Source of the DNA: an uncultured Mycolicibacterium sp.
GTDB taxonomy: Bacteria > Actinomycetota > Actinomycetes > Mycobacteriales > Mycobacteriaceae
Assembly: GCF_937941905.1 (NCBI RefSeq)
Contig: NZ_CALDGS010000159.1
Location: 1-9,696 of the forward strand
DNA length: 9,696 bases
Reading direction: 5' to 3'
The translations under genes and the position numbers were made by a program. The notes beneath the pieces are model-generated. The model was not told the origin of the DNA, searched no databases, and saw only the letters and a list, made by a program, of their open reading frames with translations. Below are positions 1 to 4,561 of this stretch, in pieces. Every line of letters begins with the position of its first letter. Within the stretch, counting starts at the first letter, position 1.

Positions 1-51
1 TTGCCGCGCACACGTCCTGACGCGAGCAGTAAGGGACCGTCCTTCTGACAG

Positions 52-411
52 CTAGGTGCAGCAGTTGGGGTCGAGGACGACGCAGAGTGCCTGCAGGGCT
101 TCGGGTTTGACGCGGTGAAAGACGTTCATGCCGCGCCGGTCGGAGATCACCAGCCCGGCTTTGCGGAGCTGGCCCAGGTGGTGGCTGACGGTGGATTCAC
201 TCAGGTCGAGCACCGCGGCCAGATCGCCGCTGGTCTCTTCGCCGGGGCGTGAGCTGAACAGCAGCGACATCATCTTGACCCGCACCGGGTCGGCGAGCGC
301 CTTGAGCCGCATCGCGACCTGCAGGGCATCGGCGTCGCTGATCGGGCCCGCGGCGACCGGGGCGCAGCACACCGGGGCGGACATGTCGATCACGGGCAGC
401 GCTTTGGGCAT
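52..411 (-). CDS. arsR: ArsR/SmtB-family arsenite-responsive repressor (ArsR1)
   Basis: This is a 119-residue winged-helix repressor expected to leave its operator when it binds As(III) or a related thiophilic ion. The core reads LKALADPVRVKMMSLL at 37-52, and the recognition helix SESTVSHHLGQL is at 71-82, followed by the wing (DRRGMNVFHRV). A cysteine pair sits at C15-C16, the position I recall for the pair used by Corynebacterium glutamicum ArsR. The third ligand of that protein (Cys55) has no counterpart here, because the stretch SSRPGEETSG lacks cysteine. Instead the C-terminus carries C110, C117 and C118. It is divergent from arsI with 101 bases between them, matching the Rv2640c/cadI arrangement of M. 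tuberculosis. The start is the ATG at 411. Assignment to the family is firm; the exact inducer is inferred from context and cysteines. Confidence 0.92.
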   Translation of the reverse strand: MPKALPVIDMSAPVCCAPVAAGPISDADALQVAMRLKALADPVRVKMMSLLFSSRPGEETSGDLAAVLDLSESTVSHHLGQLRKAGLVISDRRGMNVFHRVKPEALQALCVVLDPNCCT

Positions 412-432
412 GACCCCATCCTGCCACCTGTC

Positions 433-446
433 TTGACATATATCAA
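433..446. promoter_or_regulatory. Candidate ArsR operator over the arsR1 promoter
   Basis: TTGACATATATCAA is a palindrome with one mismatched pair. Its core GACATATATC (435-444) is repeated exactly as the reverse complement at 480-489. On the minus strand the core contains TATATG (442-437), usable as a -10 element for arsR1 about 25 bases before its start codon. ATAT-rich interrupted palindromes of this type are typical ArsR/SmtB sites, so autorepression is the natural reading. No binding is shown by the sequence itself. Confidence 0.6.
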
Positions 447-479
447 AAAGGTGGCATCCTGAGGTCGACGCGCCAGTTC

Positions 480-489
480 GATATATGTC
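480..489. promoter_or_regulatory. Candidate ArsR operator and -10 region of arsI
   Basis: GATATATGTC is the exact inverted copy of 435-444, with the two centres 45 bases apart. TATATG at 482-487 can serve as the -10 element of the arsI promoter. GGGAGG at 501-506 is a good ribosome binding site 6 bases before the arsI ATG at 513. The -35 region is poor (CTGAGG at 459-464 at a 17-base spacing). Occupancy here by ArsR1 would block arsI. Pairing of the two sites suggests co-regulation of both genes, which is inferred. Confidence 0.6.
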
Positions 490-512
490 TCATCCCTAGT
501 GGGAGGTCCATC

Positions 513-989
513 ATGTCCCGTATGCAACTCGCCCTCAACGTCGATGACCTCGACGAGGCGATCACGTTCTACACCAAACTGTTCGGCGTCGACCCCGCCA
601 AGGTCAAGCCCGGCTATGCCAACTTCGCCGTCGCCGAGCCGCCGCTGAAGCTGGTGCTGCTGGAAAATCCCGGTAAGGGCGGCACCATCAACCACCTCGG
701 CGTCGAGGTCCAATCCAGCGACAAGGTGCACGCCGAGATCGCCCGCCTGACCGGCGAGGGGCTGTTCACCGATGAGGAGATCGGCACCACGTGTTGCTTC
801 GCCACCCAGGACAAGGTCTGGGTGACCGGGCCGGCCGGAGAGAAATGGGAGGTCTACACGGTGCTGGCCGACTCCGACACCTTCGGCACCAGCCCACAGC
901 ACCTCGACGATTCCGCCGACGGCGAGGGTGGGGTGTGTTGCGGCGGAGCCTCCAAGGAGGCTGACCCCGCCGCAGCGTCCTGTTGCTAG
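513..989 (+). CDS. arsI: ArsI/CadI-family C-As lyase (VOC-fold dioxygenase)
   Basis: This is a 158-residue vicinal-oxygen-chelate protein. ArsI enzymes are Fe(II)- and O2-dependent and break the carbon-arsenic bond of trivalent organoarsenicals such as methylarsenite, releasing As(III). CadI of M. tuberculosis (Rv2641, cadmium-induced) belongs to the same family. The candidate metal triad Q5, H61 (NHLGVEV) and E113 (KWEVYT) is present. So is the substrate-binding vicinal pair C94-C95 (TTCCFA), which separates ArsI from ordinary glyoxalase-fold proteins. After about residue 125 there is a low-complexity tail with two further pairs, C142-C143 and C157-C158. GGGAGG 6 bases upstream supports the ATG at 513. 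It is divergent from arsR1 and is probably its main target. Family assignment is strong; whether it works on organoarsenicals or answers mainly to cadmium cannot be told from sequence. Confidence 0.9.
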   Translation: MSRMQLALNVDDLDEAITFYTKLFGVDPAKVKPGYANFAVAEPPLKLVLLENPGKGGTINHLGVEVQSSDKVHAEIARLTGEGLFTDEEIGTTCCFATQDKVWVTGPAGEKWEVYTVLADSDTFGTSPQHLDDSADGEGGVCCGGASKEADPAAASCC

Positions 990-998
990 CCGATCGCA

Positions 999-1032
999 CC
1001 TGCCGCGGCCGTGGTCACATGGCCGCGGCAGG
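999..1032 (+). terminator. Perfect 12-bp GC-rich hairpin after arsI
   Basis: CCTGCCGCGGCC (999-1010) and GGCCGCGGCAGG (1021-1032) are exact reverse complements around a 10-base loop (1011-1020), starting 9 bases after the arsI stop codon. There is no T-run after the stem, as is common for actinobacterial terminators. It could terminate arsI transcripts or only protect their 3' ends. CCGATC flanks one side (990-995) and ATCGG the other (1039-1043), allowing slight extension. Confidence 0.6.
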
Positions 1033-1046
1033 CGCATGATCGGGGC

Positions 1047-1559
1047 ATGGACCGCGATGCCATCGCTGCCGATCTGGAGCGCGCGCGTGTCACGTTCCAC
1101 CAGCTACTGGCGGCCGCCGGCCCCGACGACTGGGATGCGCCGACGCGCGGAACCCGGTGGACCAACGAACAATTGCTGTTCCACATGGTGTTCGGCTACA
1201 TGGTCGTGCAGCGGCTGCTGCCCCTGGTGCGGGTGATGGGCCGACTACCTGACCGCGTCAGCGGGGCATACGCCCGGTTGCTCAACGCCGCGACCACGCC
1301 GTTTCATCAAATCAACTACTACGGATCATGCGCCGCCGCCATGGTCTACAACCGGCGCAGGATGGGCGCCAAACTCGACCGGGTCATCGACTCACTGCAA
1401 CACCGGCTCGCCCGCGAGACCGACGACACCCTGCGGCGCGGCATGCATTTCCCGCCGGAATGGGATCCGTTCTTCTCCGACTACATGATGCTGGAAGACG
1501 TCTACCGCTACCCCGGGCGCCACTTCGACTTCCACGCCGCCCAACTCACCTTCACCTGA
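1047..1559 (+). CDS. DinB-fold metalloprotein of unknown function
   Basis: The protein is 170 residues, mostly helical, and fits the DinB/YfiT-like four-helix bundle superfamily. Evidence is WTNEQLLFHM at 38-47, with H46, and a C-terminal HFDFHAAQL with H159 and H163. These histidines form the usual three-His divalent metal site, in the order H...HxxxH. Superfamily members include thiol-dependent S-transferases that use mycothiol or bacillithiol, so a thiol-conjugation role in an arsenic block is plausible but unproven. An in-frame GTG at 1011 lies in the loop of the hairpin at 999-1032. I prefer the ATG at 1047, whose preceding CGGGGC gives only a weak ribosome site. The gene separates arsI from arsR2, which I recall as adjacent in M. 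tuberculosis. Cysteine occurs once (C95). Confidence 0.75.
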   Translation: MDRDAIAADLERARVTFHQLLAAAGPDDWDAPTRGTRWTNEQLLFHMVFGYMVVQRLLPLVRVMGRLPDRVSGAYARLLNAATTPFHQINYYGSCAAAMVYNRRRMGAKLDRVIDSLQHRLARETDDTLRRGMHFPPEWDPFFSDYMMLEDVYRYPGRHFDFHAAQLTFT

Positions 1560-1567
1560 CGTTTCAT

Positions 1568-1602
1568 TTGCCAACAACTTCGATATCCGTCAATATTGAT
1601 GT
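1568..1602 (+). promoter_or_regulatory. Candidate leaderless promoter of arsR2
   Basis: TTGCCA (1568-1573) and CAATAT (1591-1596) are separated by exactly 17 bases. The expected transcription start, 6 to 7 bases after the -10 hexamer, falls on the A of the arsR2 ATG at 1603. No Shine-Dalgarno-like sequence precedes that ATG, which agrees with a leaderless mRNA. The hexamers are only partial matches to consensus, so this is a reasoned candidate. Confidence 0.55.
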
Positions 1603-1610
1603 ATGTCGAA
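1579..1610. promoter_or_regulatory. Candidate ArsR2 operator overlapping the start codon
   Basis: A 32-base palindrome with three mismatched central-arm pairs is centred on TCAATATTGA (1590-1599), which is itself perfect. Outer arms are TTCGA at 1579-1583 and TCGAA at 1606-1610. The site covers the proposed -10 element, the transcription start and the first codons of arsR2. A bound dimer would therefore block initiation directly. Length and AT-rich core fit an ArsR-family operator; regulation by ArsR2 itself is inferred. Confidence 0.55.
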
Positions 1611-1977
1611 GTCGCAGGAGTCGTTGACCGACGGGGACGCGTGCTGCCCACCCGGGGCGCTGCTGCGCGAACCCCTTACCGCCGCGGACGCGGCGGACAT
1701 GGCGGTCAAACTCAAAGCGCTGGCCGATCCGGTACGCCTGCAGCTGTTCTCCGCGATCGCCAGCCACGCCGGTGGTGAGGCCTGCGTCTGCGACATCTCC
1801 GCCGACATCGAGGTGTCACAACCGACCATCAGCCACCACCTCAAAGTGCTGCGCGACGCCGGGCTACTGACCTCACAGCGCCGGGCCTCCTGGGTGTACT
1901 ACGCCGTGGTGCCCGACGCGCTGGCCAGCCTCGCCGTCCTGTTCGGCATTGACGCAGCCGCCGGGGTGTCGGCATGA
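1603..1977 (+). CDS. arsR: ArsR-family arsenite-responsive repressor (ArsR2)
   Basis: The protein is a 124-residue winged-helix repressor, equivalent by order and content to Rv2642 of M. tuberculosis. LKALADPVRLQLFSAI is at 37-52 and the recognition helix SQPTISHHLKVLRDAGLL is at 72-89. It carries CVC at C61-C63 just before the helix-turn-helix, close to the classic As(III)-binding CVCDL motif of plasmid ArsR proteins. A second pair, C14-C15, lies in the N-terminal arm. It is likely to control itself plus acr3 and the arsC genes. The stop overlaps the acr3 start as ATGA (1974-1977), so translation is probably coupled. The palindrome over its start codon suggests autorepression. Family and arsenic role are well supported. 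Confidence 0.94.
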   Translation: MSKSQESLTDGDACCPPGALLREPLTAADAADMAVKLKALADPVRLQLFSAIASHAGGEACVCDISADIEVSQPTISHHLKVLRDAGLLTSQRRASWVYYAVVPDALASLAVLFGIDAAAGVSA

Positions 1978-3092
1978 CCGACACCACCACCCCGGCCCCA
2001 GCGGTCGTGGGCAAGCTCTCCACCCTGGATCGGTTCCTGCCGCTGTGGATCGGCGCGGCGATGGTCGCCGGGTTGCTGCTGGGCCGCTGGGTTCCCGGCT
2101 TGAACACCGCGCTGGAAAGCGTTCAGCTGGACGGGATTTCACTACCCATCGCTCTTGGCCTGCTCATCATGATGTACCCGGTGCTGGCCAAGGTCCGCTA
2201 CGACCGCCTCGACACCGTCACCGGCGACCGCAAGCTGCTGCTGTCCTCACTGGTCCTGAACTGGGTGCTCGGCCCCGCGCTGATGTTCGCGCTCGCGTGG
2301 CTGCTGCTGCCCGACCTGCCCGAATACCGGACCGGCCTGATCATCGTCGGCCTGGCCCGCTGCATCGCCATGGTCATCATCTGGAACGACCTGGCCTGCG
2401 GCGACCGGGAAGCCGCCGCCGTCCTCGTGGCGCTCAACTCGATCTTCCAGGTCATCATGTTCGCCCTGCTGGGCTGGTTCTATCTGTCGGTGCTGCCCGG
2501 CTGGCTCGGCCTGGAACAGACCACCATCGACACCTCCCCGTGGCAGATCGCCAAGTCCGTGCTCATATTTCTGGGCATCCCGCTGCTGGCCGGCTACCTG
2601 TCGCGCCGGCTCGGCGAGAAAACCAAGGGCCGTGACTGGTACGAGGCCAAGTTCCTGCCCCGGATCGGGCCGTGGGCGCTCTACGGGCTGCTGTTCACTA
2701 TCGTGATTCTCTTTGCGCTGCAAGGCGACCAGATCACCCACCAACCGTTCGACGTCGCCCGCATCGCCCTGCCGCTACTAGCGTACTTCGCGATCATGTG
2801 GGGCGGAGGCTACCTGCTCGGCACCATGCTCGATCTCGGTTATGAGCGCACCACCACCCTGGCGTTCACCGCCGCGGGCAACAACTTCGAACTCGCCATC
2901 GCCGTCGCGATCGCCACCTACGGCGCCACCTCCGGCCAAGCCCTGGCCGGCGTCGTCGGCCCGTTGATCGAAGTCCCGGTCCTGGTCGGGTTGGTCTACG
3001 TGTCCTTGGCGTTGCGCAACCGGTTCCACCACCACACCTCCCAACACCTTCCTGCCGACGGCTCGACGACGAGAACGGAACCCAATCCATGA
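1974..3092 (+). CDS. acr3: Acr3-family arsenite efflux permease
   Basis: This is a 372-residue integral membrane protein with about ten hydrophobic segments between residues 20 and 348, as expected for Acr3 carriers that export As(III) (as arsenite) driven by the proton motive force. C130 (GLARCIAMVIIW) and E306 (GNNFELAIAVAIA) sit one residue away from C129 and E305, the functional pair I recall for C. glutamicum Acr3. The C-terminus ends in a short polar, His-rich tail (FHHHTSQH). In M. tuberculosis Rv2643 the permease is fused to an arsenate reductase. Here the two are separate genes joined by a 4-base ATGA overlap (3089-3092), so the same coupling is kept at the level of translation. GGGG at 1963-1966 is a modest ribosome site. 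Confidence 0.96.
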   Translation: MTDTTTPAPAVVGKLSTLDRFLPLWIGAAMVAGLLLGRWVPGLNTALESVQLDGISLPIALGLLIMMYPVLAKVRYDRLDTVTGDRKLLLSSLVLNWVLGPALMFALAWLLLPDLPEYRTGLIIVGLARCIAMVIIWNDLACGDREAAAVLVALNSIFQVIMFALLGWFYLSVLPGWLGLEQTTIDTSPWQIAKSVLIFLGIPLLAGYLSRRLGEKTKGRDWYEAKFLPRIGPWALYGLLFTIVILFALQGDQITHQPFDVARIALPLLAYFAIMWGGGYLLGTMLDLGYERTTTLAFTAAGNNFELAIAVAIATYGATSGQALAGVVGPLIEVPVLVGLVYVSLALRNRFHHHTSQHLPADGSTTRTEPNP

Positions 3093-3757
3093 CTGACAGC
3101 CCCGTCACCCACGAGCTTCGCCACGATCTGTCCATCGACCAGCAACTCGCCCTGAAAACCGCGGCGACCCGGCTGGGCGGTGAGTTCGATGGCACCTTCG
3201 GTACCGAAACCATCGAACGGTTCTTGCATTCGTCCTACGACCAGTTCGCCGGCCGGGCCACCATTCCGAACTTCCTGCCGCTGTTGGCCGAACGGTTCGC
3301 CCGCCAACGCCTGCACGCCCTGGCGAGAGTGGAAGGAAAGATCAGCGACGGCAAACCGACCGTGTTGTTCCTGTGCACCCACAACGCCGGCCGCTCGCAG
3401 ATGGCGCTGGGCTACTTCACCCACCTGGCCGGTGACCGGGCCGTCGCCTGGTCCGGTGGATCCGAACCCGGCAACGAGATCAACCCCGCCGCGATCGCTG
3501 CCATGCACGAAGTCGGTATCGACATCACTGGCGAATACCCCAAACCCTGGACCGACGAAATTGTGCAGGCGGCCGACGTCGTCATCACCATGGGCTGCGG
3601 GGACGCCTGCCCGATCTTCCCCGGGAAACGCTACGAGAACTGGGAACTGCCCGACCCCGCCGGCCAGGGCCTCGACGCCGTCCGCCCGATCCGCGACGAC
3701 ATCGAAGAACGCGTCCACCGTTTGTTGGCCGACCTGAACGTGCCCGTCACCCGGTAG
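3089..3757 (+). CDS. arsC: Arsenate reductase, LMW-phosphatase type, with N-terminal helical domain
   Basis: The 222-residue protein has two parts. Residues 1-85 form a helical, cysteine-free domain (FLHSSYDQFAGRATIP, NFLPLLAERFARQRLHALAR) of a kind I recognise from actinobacterial ArsC/phosphatase proteins, where it is described as a three-helix bundle possibly used for dimerisation. Residues 90-220 are a low-molecular-weight tyrosine-phosphatase fold. The P-loop CTHNAGRS gives C96 and R102 (CX5R), and D189 in ELPDP is the general acid. Two more cysteines, C170 and C174 (GCGDACP), lie where this family often has them. The enzyme should reduce As(V) to As(III) for Acr3. In actinobacteria this class usually relies on mycothiol and mycoredoxin, but the electron donor is not settled by sequence. 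The start overlaps the acr3 stop. Confidence 0.93.
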   Translation: MTDSPVTHELRHDLSIDQQLALKTAATRLGGEFDGTFGTETIERFLHSSYDQFAGRATIPNFLPLLAERFARQRLHALARVEGKISDGKPTVLFLCTHNAGRSQMALGYFTHLAGDRAVAWSGGSEPGNEINPAAIAAMHEVGIDITGEYPKPWTDEIVQAADVVITMGCGDACPIFPGKRYENWELPDPAGQGLDAVRPIRDDIEERVHRLLADLNVPVTR

Positions 3758-3787
3758 CCGCGAAAACCTCAAGGGAACACACCGAAT

Positions 3788-4255
3788 ATGGCTGACACAT
3801 CAGTGTTGTTCGTCTGCGTCAGTAACGCCGGAAAATCGGTCATGGCCGCCGGGCTCATGCGCCAGATCGCCGGACCGACCATCCACGTCAGCTCGGCGGG
3901 CACCCGCGCCAAGACCGCCGTCAACGACCTCTCGGTACAAGCCTTGGCAGAAGTCGGCGTCGACATCAGCGACCATCAGCCCGCCCAACTCACCGCGCAG
4001 ATGCTCGACGACGCCGACCTGGTCGTCATCGTCGGCAGCCAAGCCCACCTCGACGAGTACTGTCCCGGCGTCACCATCCAGCGGTGGGATACCGACGAAC
4101 CCTCCTTGCGCGGCATCGACGGAATCGACCGCATACGAATCATCCGCGACGACATCACCACGCGCGTCCAGGCCTTGGCCGCCAACCTTTCCACCGCGAT
4201 CACACCACCCACCGGCCAGCCATCCCGATCCAACGCGCGTATTGAGCGAAGCTAG
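3788..4255 (+). CDS. ArsC-like LMW phosphatase-fold protein with CX5K P-loop
   Basis: The protein is 155 residues and has the low-molecular-weight phosphatase/ArsC fold from residue 5 to about 135. Its P-loop is CVSNAGKS: C10 is in place, but the invariant Arg is Lys (K16). The usual acidic DP loop is replaced by WDTDEPS (D101, D103). Only one other cysteine exists, C92 (EYCPG). The last 20 residues are polar and Pro/Ser-rich. I recall other actinobacterial ArsC-like proteins with a Lys at this place, so it looks like a real subfamily and not a mutation. It may be a second arsenate reductase, with C10-C92 relay or mycothiol, or a phosphatase-related helper. AAGGGA (3771-3776) lies 11 bases before the ATG. 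It follows arsC by 30 bases and is probably in the same transcript. Confidence 0.8.
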   Translation: MADTSVLFVCVSNAGKSVMAAGLMRQIAGPTIHVSSAGTRAKTAVNDLSVQALAEVGVDISDHQPAQLTAQMLDDADLVVIVGSQAHLDEYCPGVTIQRWDTDEPSLRGIDGIDRIRIIRDDITTRVQALAANLSTAITPPTGQPSRSNARIERS

Positions 4256-4259
4256 ATGT

Positions 4260-4523
4260 ATGCGTGTGGAACTTCTCACGAGCCCGGGATGTCCGAATGC
4301 GGCGGCGGCTCGGCGCTTGCTCGCCGAGTGTCTGTCTGAGGTTGATATCGCTGAAGATGTGGTGGTGGAAAGGGTCGGTGGATATCCATCGCCAACAGTG
4401 CTCGTTGATGGTATGGATGTCATGAAGCCGGGCACTGAGCTGGCAGCTGATGCGTGCCGATTGGACCTTCCGACCAGGGATCGCGTGCTGGCGGCGCTTC
4501 GGAGTGCGACGCCGTTGACGTGA
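4260..4523 (+). CDS. Small thioredoxin-like protein
   Basis: An 87-residue protein that begins with a beta strand, MRVELLTSPGCPNAAAARRLL, and reaches YPSPTVLVDG, which resembles the cis-Pro end of a thioredoxin/glutaredoxin fold. The redox site would be a lone cysteine, C11 (CPNA), without the second CXXC cysteine. A further cysteine, C21, lies in the first helix and another, C65, near the end. Small proteins of this kind occur near mercury and arsenic genes in actinobacteria and are sometimes named after alkylmercury lyase. I cannot give a substrate. A TTG at 4242 would add six residues and overlap the previous gene, but the ATG at 4260 starts exactly at the expected first strand. Codon third positions are visibly richer in A and T than in the neighbours, hinting at a separate origin. 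Confidence 0.7.
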   Translation: MRVELLTSPGCPNAAAARRLLAECLSEVDIAEDVVVERVGGYPSPTVLVDGMDVMKPGTELAADACRLDLPTRDRVLAALRSATPLT

Positions 4524-4529
4524 TCGATC

Positions 4530-4544
4530 CGGGGTCTTACCCCG
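4530..4544. terminator. Short hairpin between convergent genes
   Basis: CGGGGT (4530-4535) and ACCCCG (4539-4544) pair perfectly around a CTT loop. The hairpin lies in the 38-base gap between the stop codons of the thioredoxin-like gene (4523) and the leftward ATPase (4562). A two-sided terminator or 3'-end barrier is the simplest reading. There is no strong T-run on either side. Confidence 0.5.
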
Positions 4545-4561
4545 ATGTTGCGGCCCCGAGT

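Noticed and set aside
31..44. Weak palindrome AAGGGACCGTCCTT as an arsR1 terminator
   Set aside because: Only four outer base pairs form before mismatches, and the remaining stem-loop would be too weak to claim.
1..51. End of a further gene or an element boundary at the left edge
   Set aside because: The stretch is too short to show coding, a terminal repeat or a target duplication. The same holds for 9648-9696 at the right edge.
1011..1046. Upstream GTG start for the DinB-fold gene
   Set aside because: It falls in the loop of the perfect hairpin at 999-1032, the added residues resemble no family start, and the ATG at 1047 begins where DinB-fold proteins normally begin.
390..1100. Long minus-strand open frame opposite arsI
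   Set aside because: It lies antisense to the clear ArsI gene, runs through the operator region and hairpin, and shows no domain.
4242..4259. TTG start for the thioredoxin-like gene
   Set aside because: It would overlap the preceding gene and add residues before the first beta strand; MRVELL at 4260 is a natural N-terminus for this fold.
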